Of a stretch of 39,533 nucleotides of DNA, positions 8,501-15,386 are shown piece by piece. The notes beneath the pieces are model-generated. The model was given only the letters and a program-made list of their open reading frames with translations, did no database searches and had not been told where the DNA came from. Made by a program: the position numbers and the translations under genes. How positions within the stretch are numbered: the first letter of the stretch is position 1; the number at the start of each line of letters is the position of its first letter. Origin of the DNA: an uncultured Gemmiger sp. (lineage in GTDB: Bacteria > Bacillota > Clostridia > Oscillospirales > Ruminococcaceae); NCBI GenBank assembly GCA_944388245.1, contig CALXIA010000018.1, positions 1 to 39,533 on the forward strand. Direction: 5' to 3'.

Positions 8501-9535
8501 ATGGAACTGTTTTTCACCGGAAAGACCATTGAGGAAGCCATGGCCGCGGCCCACGCCCAGCTGGGCGAGGACGTGACCCCCGAGATCGTGGACCTGCCGA
8601 CCCGCCGGCTGTTCAAGAGCATCCCGGCCCGGGTGCGGGTGGTGATCGAGGACGAGGAGCCGGCGCCCCTGGACGAGGAACCGGCCCCGGTGGTGCTGGA
8701 GGAGATCCAGGCCGCTGAGCCGGAACCGGCCGTCGAGGCCGCCGCGCCGGTATCGCAGGAGGAGCCCGCCGCCGAGCCGGTGGCGGCCGCCGAGGGCGAG
8801 GAGCTGGATCTGGAGGCGAACCCGAATCTGAAAGCCGCCGCCGAGTATCTGACCGGGATCTTCCGGCTGATGGGGGCGGAAAACTGCCGGATCACCGCGC
8901 TGCGGCAGGGAGAAGCCACCGTGCTGCGGGTGGACGGCGAGAACATGGGCGCGCTGATCGGGCGCCGGGGCGAAACGATGGAGGCTCTGAGCTACCTGGC
9001 CAGCCTGGTGGCCAACCGCCAGGAGGGCAGCTATGTGAAGCTGGGCCTGGACGTGGGCGGATACCGGTCCAAGCGGGAGAAGGACCTGCAGGCCCTGGCC
9101 CGCCGCACCGCCGCCAAGGTGGCCAAGACCGGCCGGTGTTTCGCGCTGGAGCCGATGAATCCCTACGAGCGCCGGATCGTGCACAGCGCGGTCAGCGAGA
9201 TGGAAGGGGTGCGCAGCGAGAGTACCGGCGAGGGCATCGAGCGCCGGGTGGTGATCTATTCCACCGCGCCGGACGCCAACAACCGGCTGCCCCGCAGCCA
9301 TGGGCCCCGCCGGGACGGCGAGCGCCGGTCCGGTAAGGGCGGACCCCGCCGGGACGGGCGCCGGGATGACCGGCGCGGCGGCAAGGGCGGCCCGAAGGGG
9401 CCCCGCAGCAGCGTGCCCGGCCGTGAGTTCGCGGACCGGCCCCGGGACGAGAACGCCCAGCCTACCGCGCCCCGCCGCACCGAGCGCATCGACGACGCCG
9501 CTGATTTTGAACTGTTCGGCAAGATCGAATTATGA
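8501..9535 (+). CDS. jag: Jag/KhpB RNA-binding protein
   Basis: RNA-binding partner encoded next to yidC, linked in Firmicutes to cell elongation and division (EloR/KhpB). 344 residues: Jag_N domain at 1-50 (LFFTGKTIEEAM), an acidic proline/alanine-rich linker at about 52-108, a KH domain with GALIGRRGETMEALSYL at about 150, and an R3H domain with MNPYERRIVHSAV at about 210-250. A basic Arg/Gly-rich tail of some 70 residues follows, made of repeats of GPRRDG type. This tail is longer than in Bacillus Jag and is probably disordered and RNA-binding. The stop is immediately followed by family A copy 1. Confidence 0.94.
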   Translation: MELFFTGKTIEEAMAAAHAQLGEDVTPEIVDLPTRRLFKSIPARVRVVIEDEEPAPLDEEPAPVVLEEIQAAEPEPAVEAAAPVSQEEPAAEPVAAAEGEELDLEANPNLKAAAEYLTGIFRLMGAENCRITALRQGEATVLRVDGENMGALIGRRGETMEALSYLASLVANRQEGSYVKLGLDVGGYRSKREKDLQALARRTAAKVAKTGRCFALEPMNPYERRIVHSAVSEMEGVRSESTGEGIERRVVIYSTAPDANNRLPRSHGPRRDGERRSGKGGPRRDGRRDDRRGGKGGPKGPRSSVPGREFADRPRDENAQPTAPRRTERIDDAADFELFGKIEL

Positions 9536-9734
9536 GCCAATCTGGGGGACCAGTCCCCCAGACCCCCATTTATCGGGCCGGAATACTCCGGCCCTCGGGA
9601 GAAAATAAAACAGGCCCGCGTGGATGGTTTTCGGTCCGCGCGGGCCTGTGTGTATATTTTTCCCCATGGCCGAAGAGATTCGGCCATAGGTTCCGGGGGG
9701 TATGGGGGGATAGGTTCTATCCCCCCATATTGGC
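9536..9734. repeat. family A palindromic element, copy 1 (full)
   Basis: Reference copy, 199 bases. Modules in order: hairpin TCTGGGGGAC/GTCCCCCAGA at 9541-9562; hairpin GGGCCGGA/TCCGGCCC at 9575-9594; terminator hairpin AGGCCCGCG.../...CGCGGGCCT at 9612-9647 with A-rich left and T-rich right flanks; hairpin ATGGCCGA/TCGGCCAT at 9666-9687; hairpin TATGGGGGGATA/TATCCCCCCATA at 9701-9729, ending ATTGGC. The right half mirrors the left half. It begins at the base after the jag stop and probably terminates the rpmH-jag transcript. Confidence 0.88.
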
Positions 9735-9828
9735 GTTCCCGGCGCGCGGGAGCGGATTCCCGGGCGGCGGGGTGGCGGCGGGACAGGATTTCCGGTAGAA
9801 TGGAGGCAGAAGAAAGGAGGGGCCGAGG

Positions 9829-10959
9829 ATGGAACAAGGATTCAGCGACCGGCTCAAGCGATACCGGAAAGAGAAGAACCTGACCCAGCAGGAACTGGCG
9901 GACGCGCTGGGGGTCAGCAACAAGAGCGTGTCCCGGTGGGAATCGGAGGGCGGATACCCGGACGTGCCGCTGCTGGTGCCGCTGGCCCGGGCGCTGGGGG
10001 TCACGGTGGACGACCTGCTGAACGAGGAAAAACCGGTGCGCACCCTCACCCGGGCCGACTGGCAGAGCCTGCTCTCCTTCGCCTTCGCGCTGGGCGGCGG
10101 CCTGCTGTTCTATCTGCTCAACCAGTTCGCGCCGCTGCCGGTATCCTACGCGGTCTACCTGGGCTGCCTGGCCTACGGGGCCTGGCTCCAGCGATACTAC
10201 GCCCGGCACAGCCGCTGGTTCTGGCTGGGCGCCGCCGCCATGAACCTGGCGGTGAACCTGTCGGCCGCCGCGCAGCTGTCCGCCGCCGCGTCCACCCTGT
10301 ATACCCTGGCGCTGTACACCTCGCCGCTGAACGGCACCGCCGATCTCGCCGGCCTGCTCAGCGCCCGCACCCTGATGGTGTCGGTGACGCTGACGCTGGC
10401 GGCGCTGGCGGTCACCGCCGTCACCCTGTGGCAGGTCCGGGCCCGGTTCTCGGACCGGGCCGCCCCGCCGCGGCCCGCCCTTGTCTGGCGGATGCCCCGG
10501 GGCCGGGCGCTGCTGCCGCTGGCCGCTTTCGGGGCGGTGGCCGGGTTCTGGGCCGTCTATACCCGCACCGACCTGCCCGCCTGGTGCTGGCAGTACCAGG
10601 GCCCGATGCTGGCGGGATTGCTGGCGGTGCTGGCGCTGGGCCTGGGCGTGACCCTGCGCCGCCGCCGGGCCGTGGCCTGGCTGGCCCTGGCCCTGACGCT
10701 GGCCGCCTGGCCGCTGCGGCAGCTATATTGGGTGCGCAGCGTGAATTCCGGCAAACTCTACGGCTGGAGCGAGAATATCCTCATGGACTATTACCTGCCT
10801 TTGTGGCAGCCCTCCCCCGCCCTGTTCGCCCTGCTGGCCGCACTCGCCGTCCTCTGGCTGCTGGCCGCCGGGCTGGAAACGGATGGGCCAATCTGGGGGA
10901 CCAATCCCCCAGCCCCCCATTTGTCGGGCCGGAATACTCCGGCCCTCGGGAGAAAATAA
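9829..10959 (+). CDS. XRE-family regulator with polytopic membrane domain
   Basis: 376 residues. Residues 5-60 form a helix-turn-helix of the XRE/Cro type (LTQQELADALGVSNKSVSRWE). About seven to eight hydrophobic segments follow, from residue 78 to 350, so this is a membrane-tethered DNA-binding protein; its ligand is unknown. AAAGGAGG precedes the ATG. The last 22 codons before the stop, from GPIWGTNPP onward, are encoded by family A copy 2 (from 10887), so the natural end was probably near LLAAGLE. It is flanked on both sides by family A elements, which makes it an isolated unit. Confidence 0.85.
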   Translation: MEQGFSDRLKRYRKEKNLTQQELADALGVSNKSVSRWESEGGYPDVPLLVPLARALGVTVDDLLNEEKPVRTLTRADWQSLLSFAFALGGGLLFYLLNQFAPLPVSYAVYLGCLAYGAWLQRYYARHSRWFWLGAAAMNLAVNLSAAAQLSAAASTLYTLALYTSPLNGTADLAGLLSARTLMVSVTLTLAALAVTAVTLWQVRARFSDRAAPPRPALVWRMPRGRALLPLAAFGAVAGFWAVYTRTDLPAWCWQYQGPMLAGLLAVLALGLGVTLRRRRAVAWLALALTLAAWPLRQLYWVRSVNSGKLYGWSENILMDYYLPLWQPSPALFALLAALAVLWLLAAGLETDGPIWGTNPPAPHLSGRNTPALGRK

Positions 10960-11080
10960 AACAGGCCCGCGTGGATGGTTTTCGGTCCGCGCGGGCCTTT
11001 GTGTATATTTTTCCCCATGGCCGAAGAGATTCGGCCATGATTTCAGGGGTCTGGGGGAACGTTGTTCCCCCAGATCGGCC
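10887..11080. repeat. family A palindromic element, copy 2 (full)
   Basis: Same module order as copy 1. The left half and terminator are nearly identical to copy 1, but the right hairpin is different: TCTGGGGGAAC/GTTCCCCCAGA instead of TATGGGGGGATA/TATCCCCCCATA, with pairing kept. The left hairpin is imperfect (GGGGGA/TCCCCC). It starts inside the upstream reading frame and supplies its stop codon at 10957-10959. It lies between the XRE gene and the mgtE promoter. Confidence 0.88.
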
Positions 11081-11116
11081 ATTATGTAAAAATCCGGCAA
11101 AATATGGCGGCGCGGA

Positions 11117-11146
11117 TTGACTTTTCCGGGGCCGGGGCGCTATACT
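11117..11146 (+). promoter_or_regulatory. mgtE promoter
   Basis: TTGACT at 11117-11122 and TATACT at 11141-11146, 18 bases apart. It predicts a leader of about 185 bases before mgtE. Confidence 0.75.
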
Positions 11147-11152
11147 GAAACA

Positions 11153-11336
11153 GGACGCGCCCGGCAGGGCGCGGTCCCGAATTTTATCGAAAGAAGGCAG
11201 GTGGAACACCGCATGGACCCCAGTGGAAAACCACGAAGTAGGCGCGCCGGCGTCCGGCGGCGACCGCCTGTAACGGCGGTCGGGTAAGGGCGCCCGGGGC
11301 GGCCTGCGCAAGATTTTGTGTCAGGAGGAACGCCCA
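11153..11336 (+). promoter_or_regulatory. structured mgtE leader, no known riboswitch recognised
   Basis: The predicted leader can form several hairpins: GCGCCC/GGGCGC at its 5' end, GGTG-gaa-CACC at 11200-11210, GTGG-aaaa-CCAC at 11223-11234, GCCGG-cgt-CCGGC at 11247-11259 and GACCGCC/GGCGGTC at 11262-11281, with GGCGC/GCGCC enclosing the last two. It also contains a small reading frame. I do not see the conserved GGTGAGGCTCC core of the M-box magnesium riboswitch. Confidence 0.45.
11213..11287 (+). CDS. possible leader peptide upstream of mgtE
   Basis: A 24-codon frame starts at ATG 11213, after a GAAGGCAGGTGG purine stretch, and ends at TAA 11285-11287, 49 bases before mgtE. It begins M-D-P, has further prolines at residues 7, 18 and 19 and contains RRRPP. 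This composition recalls the proline- and charge-rich MgtL peptide that senses magnesium ahead of Salmonella mgtA, but the peptides are not homologous by eye. It may be a chance frame in a structured leader. Confidence 0.25.
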   Translation: MDPSGKPRSRRAGVRRRPPVTAVG

Positions 11337-12689
11337 ATGGAAATCGAAGAGATCGTCCGGCAGCTTTTGAACCTGCTGGAGACCAAGCAATACCAGCAGC
11401 TGCGTCAGGTCACCGAGGACATGCAGCCCGCCGACCTGGCGGAAGCGCTGGAAAAGATGGACCAGCAGAACCGGCTGCTGGTGTTCCGTCTTATGAAAAA
11501 GGACGTGGCCGCGGAGGCCTTCGCCTGGATGGGCCAGGAGGCCCGGGGCGAGATGATCGAGAACTTCAGCGACGCGGAACTCACCGCCGCGCTGGAGGAG
11601 ATGGCCCTGGACGACGCGGCCGACATCCTGGAAGAGATGCCCGCCAGCGTGGTCAAGCGGGTGCTGGCCCGGTCCAGCAAAAAGACCCGGGAGAGTCTGA
11701 ACCGGCTGCTCAACTACCCGGCGGACTCCGCCGGCAGCATCATGACCCCGGAATACATCCGGCTGCGCAAGGAGATGACGGTGGCCCAGGCGCTGGACGT
11801 GATCCGGCGGGAGGGGGAAAACTCCGAGACCGTCTACACCCTCTATGTCACCGAGCGCAACAAGCTGCTGGGGGTGGTCAGCGCCCGGGACCTGCTGCTG
11901 GCCGGCCCGGACCAGACCATGGAAGAGCTGATGGACGACAACGTCATCAGCGTGCAGGTCACCGACGACAAGGAAGAGGTGGCCAAGGAACTGAACCGGT
12001 ACGGCTTCATCGCCATGCCGGTGGTGGACAGCGAAGGGATGCTGGTGGGCATCGTCACGGTGGACGACGCCACCGACGTTTTGATCGAAGAGGCCACCGA
12101 GGACTTTGAACAGATGGCCGCCATGCAGCCCAACGAGGACGGCTACTTTGCCACCAGCGTCTGGAAACAGGCCTGCAACCGTCTGCCCTGGCTGCTGGTG
12201 CTGATGCTGTCGGCCACCTTCACCGGCATGATCCTCACCCACTACGAGGAAGCCTTCGCCGTCATGCCGCTGCTGGTCAGCTTCATCCCCATGCTCATGG
12301 ACACCGGCGGCAACTGCGGCAACCAGTCCAGCACCCTGATGATCCGCGGCATGGCCCTGGGCGAGATCGAACCACGGGACGTGCTGCGTGTGGTCTGGAA
12401 AGAATTCCGGGTGGCGCTGATCGTGGGCGTGGTGCTGGCCATCGTGAACGGCGCCCGCATCTGGATCATGTACGGGGACCCGAAGATCGCCATCCTCATC
12501 GCCCTCACCCTGCTGGCGGCGGTGGTCATCGCCAAACTCATCGGCTGTATGCTGCCGCTGGGTGTGCAGAAGGTGGGCCTGGACCCGGCCATCATCGCCT
12601 CCCCCTTCATCACCACCCTGGTGGACGCCTGCGTCATCACCGTCTATTTCAGCATCGCGGTCCAGATGTTCGCCACCCTGCGCGGCTGA
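11337..12689 (+). CDS. mgtE: magnesium transporter MgtE
   Basis: Magnesium channel/transporter of the MgtE (SLC41-like) family. 450 residues: the cytoplasmic helical N domain at 1-125, two CBS domains at about 130-250 (IMTPEYIRLRKEMTVAQAL, then MPVVDSEGMLVGIVTVDDA), and a C-terminal membrane domain of five helices with the conserved pore segment PMLMDTGGNCGNQSS at about 318-332. The start MEIEEI at 11337 has an ideal CAGGAGGAA site. It is monocistronic: own promoter, structured leader, and a strong terminator at 12708. Confidence 0.96.
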   Translation: MEIEEIVRQLLNLLETKQYQQLRQVTEDMQPADLAEALEKMDQQNRLLVFRLMKKDVAAEAFAWMGQEARGEMIENFSDAELTAALEEMALDDAADILEEMPASVVKRVLARSSKKTRESLNRLLNYPADSAGSIMTPEYIRLRKEMTVAQALDVIRREGENSETVYTLYVTERNKLLGVVSARDLLLAGPDQTMEELMDDNVISVQVTDDKEEVAKELNRYGFIAMPVVDSEGMLVGIVTVDDATDVLIEEATEDFEQMAAMQPNEDGYFATSVWKQACNRLPWLLVLMLSATFTGMILTHYEEAFAVMPLLVSFIPMLMDTGGNCGNQSSTLMIRGMALGEIEPRDVLRVVWKEFRVALIVGVVLAIVNGARIWIMYGDPKIAILIALTLLAAVVIAKLIGCMLPLGVQKVGLDPAIIASPFITTLVDACVITVYFSIAVQMFATLRG

Positions 12690-12707
12690 ACCCCTGCCAT
12701 ATACCCC

Positions 12708-12738
12708 GGAGACCGGCAAGGTGCCGGTCTCCTTTTTT
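12708..12738 (+). terminator. mgtE terminator
   Basis: GGAGACCGGC/GCCGGTCTCC, a 10-base stem with a short loop, followed by TTTTTT. It lies 19 bases after the mgtE stop. Confidence 0.9.
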
Positions 12739-12790
12739 GTATCCAGTTGCTTTTCCCCGGATTCTGCCGTATTATAAAGGGTACGGATCA

Positions 12791-12840
12791 GATCCATCCC
12801 CCATAAACGGGGGCATGGGGGACTGGTCCCCCATATTGGC
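12791..12840. repeat. family A element, copy 3 (right-arm fragment)
   Basis: Contains a CCCCCAT...GGGGG stem followed by the end hairpin ATGGGGGACtgGTCCCCCAT and the terminal ATATTGGC of family A. The GGCCGG hairpin and terminator modules are missing. It lies between the mgtE terminator and rsmI, inside the expected rsmI 5' leader. Confidence 0.75.
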
Positions 12841-12865
12841 ATCTGGAAAAAGGAGGAACCAGCCC

Positions 12866-13717
12866 ATGGCCGGAACCCTGTACATCGTGGCGACCCCGCT
12901 GGGCAACCTGCAGGACCTGACCCCGCGGGCGGCGGCCACCTTCGGCAGCGTGGACTTCATCGCCGCCGAGGACACCCGGGTCACCCTGAAACTGCTGAAC
13001 CATCTGGGGCTGAAAAAGCCGCTGGTCAGCTACTACGAGCACAACCTGAAGGAGCGGGGCCAGCAGATCCTGGCCCGGATCGCCGCCGGGGAGAACTGCG
13101 CCTTGTGCAGCGACGCGGGCATGCCCGCCATCTCCGACCCCGGTGAGATCATCGTGCGGGACGCTCTGGCCGCCGGCATCCGGGTGGTGCCGGTGCCCGC
13201 CGCGGCCGCCTGCGTCACCGCGCTGGCGGTGAGCGGCCTGCCCACCGGCCGGTTCGTGTTCGAGGGCTTTCTGCCCACCAACCGCCGCCAGAAAGCCGAG
13301 CGGATCGCGGAATTGCAGGGGGAAAAACGCACCATACTCTTCTATGAAGCCCCCCACAAACTCCCCGGCACCCTGCGGGATCTGTGCGCCGCCTTCGGGC
13401 CGGACCGGCCGCTGACCATCGCCCGGGAACTGACCAAGCTGCACGAGGAGATCCGCCCCACCACCCTGGGCGAGGCCGCCGCCTACTACGCCGAGAACAC
13501 CCCCCGGGGCGAGTTCGTGCTGGTGATGGCCGGCGCCCCCGACGAGCCCCAGGCCGCCCCGCCCACCGCCCAGGACGGCGCGGCGCTGGCCCGCCGCCTC
13601 ATGGAGGAGGAGGGCCTCTCCCCCGCCGCCGCCGCCAAGGAGGCCGCGGGCCGCACCGGCGCCAACCGCCGGGCCATCTACAAAGCCCTGCTCAGCGAGG
13701 AGGAAACCGAAGCATGA
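12866..13717 (+). CDS. rsmI: 16S rRNA 2'-O-methyltransferase RsmI
   Basis: SAM-dependent methyltransferase that modifies C1402 of 16S rRNA. 283 residues of the tetrapyrrole-methylase fold: the N-terminus GTLYIVATPLGNLQDLTPRA, the motif FIAAEDTRVTLKLLNHL, CALCSDAGMPAISDPG and ILFYEAPHKL are all typical. I use the ATG at 12866, preceded by AAGGAGG; an in-frame extension upstream would run through a family A fragment. It overlaps the next gene by ATGA. In Bacillus this gene (yabC) sits with yabB and yazA, whose relatives are elsewhere in this window. Confidence 0.95.
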   Translation: MAGTLYIVATPLGNLQDLTPRAAATFGSVDFIAAEDTRVTLKLLNHLGLKKPLVSYYEHNLKERGQQILARIAAGENCALCSDAGMPAISDPGEIIVRDALAAGIRVVPVPAAAACVTALAVSGLPTGRFVFEGFLPTNRRQKAERIAELQGEKRTILFYEAPHKLPGTLRDLCAAFGPDRPLTIARELTKLHEEIRPTTLGEAAAYYAENTPRGEFVLVMAGAPDEPQAAPPTAQDGAALARRLMEEEGLSPAAAAKEAAGRTGANRRAIYKALLSEEETEA

Positions 13718-14208
13718 CCAAACTTATCGTCGCGTCGGACAGCCACGGCAGCGCCGTCACCCTGCAGGGGGTGCTGGACAAGGAGCGCGACGCCGACGCC
13801 CTGCTGTTCCTGGGGGACGGCGTGCGGGACCTGGACACCGCCTGCGGGCCCTTTCCCGGCCTGCGGGTCTACGCGGTGCGCGGCAACTGCGACCTGGCCG
13901 CGCTGGAACCCCCCGAGGGCGTCGCCCCCTTTGACGGGGTCAACGTGCTGTATACCCACGGCCACCTGTACGGGGTCAAATCCGGGCTGGAACGGCTCTG
14001 GTACGCCGCCCGGGAACGGGGCGCCCAGCTGGCCCTGTTCGGCCATACCCACATCCCTCTGTGCGAGGAATCGGACGGGGTCACCCTCTTCAACCCGGGC
14101 AGCGTGGGCCGGCCCTGGCGGGGGCACGCCACCTACGGCGTGATCCTGCTGGACAAGGGCAGGATCGTGGAGTGCCGGCACGAAAAAGCCCCGGCCCTCT
14201 GGGAATGA
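13714..14208 (+). CDS. YfcE/MJ0936-type metallophosphodiesterase
   Basis: 164-residue calcineurin-like phosphoesterase of the small YfcE/YsnB type. Metal ligands are visible: SDSHG at residues 9-13, GDGVRD, GNCD, and the C-terminal HGH and GHTHIP motifs, followed by NPGSVGRP. The natural substrate is unknown; relatives cleave artificial phosphodiesters. It is translationally coupled on both sides, with ATGA overlaps with rsmI and birA. Confidence 0.9.
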   Translation: MTKLIVASDSHGSAVTLQGVLDKERDADALLFLGDGVRDLDTACGPFPGLRVYAVRGNCDLAALEPPEGVAPFDGVNVLYTHGHLYGVKSGLERLWYAARERGAQLALFGHTHIPLCEESDGVTLFNPGSVGRPWRGHATYGVILLDKGRIVECRHEKAPALWE

Positions 14209-14936
14209 GCGCCCCGCTGGTATACCTGCCCCGGGTGGACAGCACCAACACCTGGGCGCGGGACCACATCGCGGAACTGGCCCCCTTCGGCGCGGTGTAC
14301 ACCACCTGCCAGACCGCCGGCCGCGGCCGGCTGGGCCGGGCCTGGCTGGGGGTGGAGGACGGCGGCCAGCTGTGCGTCACGGTGGCCTTTGCCCCGCCCC
14401 TGGCCGACCCCTCCGGCCTGCCGCTGCTCACCGGGCTGGTGCTGGCAAAGCGGCTGGAAGCGCTGTACGGGGTGTCGTGCCAGGTCAAATGGCCCAACGA
14501 CATCCTGCTGAACGGCAAAAAACTCAGCGGCACCCTCTGCGAGGGGGTGCCCGGCGGCTGGCTGTCCGGCACCGGCATCAACCTGTGCCAGCCCCAGAGC
14601 TACTTTGACCGGCTGGAACTGCCCCACGGGATCAGCCTGCGCACCGCCGGGGTCCCGGTGGACGAGCAAAACGACCCGGCCCGCCTGGCCCGGGACATCC
14701 TGGACAACGGCTTCGGCCCGGTGCGGGAACGCTTTGCCGCCCAGGGCATCGCCCCCTTTCTGGCGGAGTACCGGGCCCGCTGCGTGAACCTGGGCCGCAA
14801 GATCTGGTTCGAGGGCGGCGAGGGGGTGGCCCGGGACATCGACCAGGCCGGCCGCCTGGTGGTGGACACCCCCGACGGCCGCCGCCTGGTCTTTACCGGG
14901 GAGGTCAGCGTCAAGGGCATCTACGGCCGGGTGTGA
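14205..14936 (+). CDS. birA: biotin-[acetyl-CoA-carboxylase] ligase, monofunctional
   Basis: Attaches biotin to carboxylase carrier proteins through biotinyl-AMP. 243 residues with the BirA catalytic motifs GRGRLGRAW at about 40-48, KWPNDILLNGKKLSG at about 95-109 and GTGINL. The N-terminal DNA-binding HTH of regulatory BirA is absent, so it is a ligase only. The start ATG overlaps the previous stop (ATGA). It ends 9 bases before an inverted TTTTCCACA pair. Confidence 0.93.
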   Translation: MSAPLVYLPRVDSTNTWARDHIAELAPFGAVYTTCQTAGRGRLGRAWLGVEDGGQLCVTVAFAPPLADPSGLPLLTGLVLAKRLEALYGVSCQVKWPNDILLNGKKLSGTLCEGVPGGWLSGTGINLCQPQSYFDRLELPHGISLRTAGVPVDEQNDPARLARDILDNGFGPVRERFAAQGIAPFLAEYRARCVNLGRKIWFEGGEGVARDIDQAGRLVVDTPDGRRLVFTGEVSVKGIYGRV

Positions 14937-14945
14937 GCGGCGGAA

Positions 14946-14981
14946 GGTTTTCCACAAAATCGCCCCCGGCGGTGGAAAACC
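14946..14981. promoter_or_regulatory. inverted box pair TTTTCCACA-N14-GGTGGAAAA after birA
   Basis: GGTTTTCCAC and GTGGAAAACC form a perfect 10-base inverted repeat; the 9-mers (14948-14956, 14971-14979) are 14 bases apart. This is the same geometry as the pairs at 6246-6277 and 7302-7333. It lies about 45 bases upstream of the tRNA promoter. Confidence 0.55.
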
Positions 14982-15023
14982 CGCCCGCCCTGGGAAAAAA
15001 TTGCCCCGAAAACAAAAAAATCG

Positions 15024-15052
15024 TTGACACAGCCCGAAAACTGTGCTATCAT
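15024..15052 (+). promoter_or_regulatory. tRNA-Arg promoter
   Basis: TTGACA at 15024-15029 and TATCAT at 15047-15052 with a 17-base spacer, about 20 bases before the mature tRNA. Confidence 0.82.
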
Positions 15053-15071
15053 ATCTCTTGCACTCAAAGAT

Positions 15072-15148
15072 GCGCTGGTAGCTCAGTTGGATAGAGTGTC
15101 TGGCTACGAACCAGAAGGTCAGGGGTTCGAATCCCTTCCAGCGCACCA
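15072..15148 (+). tRNA. tRNA-Arg (anticodon ACG)
   Basis: A complete 77-base cloverleaf. The acceptor stem is GCGCTGG/CCAGCGC, followed by discriminator A and an encoded CCA. The D arm contains AGTTGGATAGAG, the anticodon stem is TCTGG/CCAGA with loop CTACGAA, and the T arm contains GGTTCGAATCC. Anticodon ACG, presumably deaminated to ICG, reads CGN arginine codons. It has its own promoter and terminator, so it is a single-gene unit. Confidence 0.97.
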
Positions 15149-15172
15149 GTTTGCATGGGCTTCGGCCCGCGG

Positions 15173-15206
15173 AAAAGCCCCGGTCATCCGACCGGGGCTT
15201 TTCGCG
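15173..15206 (+). terminator. tRNA-Arg terminator
   Basis: AAAAGCCCCGGT/ACCGGGGCTTTT, a 12-base stem beginning 24 bases after the tRNA. Confidence 0.85.
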
Positions 15207-15225
15207 TCTTCTGACCCCGGCTCTG

Positions 15226-15251
15226 CGCGCCGCGCCCCGGCGCGTTTTTTT
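15226..15251 (+). terminator. second terminator upstream of ilvE
   Basis: CGCGCC/GGCGCG stem followed by seven T residues. With the previous hairpin it forms a tandem terminator insulating the aminotransferase gene. Confidence 0.6.
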
Positions 15252-15286
15252 GTCGCACTTTTACCAAAAAAATCTCGGATCCCCTC

Positions 15287-15315
15287 TTGTTCTTGCGGTC
15301 GCGGTTTACTATAAT
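15287..15315 (+). promoter_or_regulatory. ilvE promoter
   Basis: TTGTTC at 15287-15292, 17-base spacer, perfect TATAAT at 15310-15315, about 70 bases before the start codon. Confidence 0.78.
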
Positions 15316-15386
15316 AAAGAAAACGCCGGCCGCGGCCGCCTGCAGGCCCCCGCCTCCGGGAGATTTAGAAAGAGGGAAAGTTTATC

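Noticed and set aside
9536-11080. CRISPR array or insertion sequence
   Set aside because: The repeats are palindromic modules without regular spacers, and no cas or transposase gene is present in the window.
11200-11220. GGTGGAACACCGC resembles the T-box motif GGTGGNACCGCG
   Set aside because: It has extra bases at the critical positions, no specifier stem upstream and no T-rich terminator after it, and mgtE is not an amino-acid gene.
11153-11336. M-box magnesium riboswitch ahead of mgtE
   Set aside because: The conserved M-box core could not be found; the leader is reported as unassigned.
15360-15386. Leader peptide or attenuator before ilvE
   Set aside because: The leader is only about 70 bases and shows no run of branched-chain amino-acid codons or terminator after the promoter.
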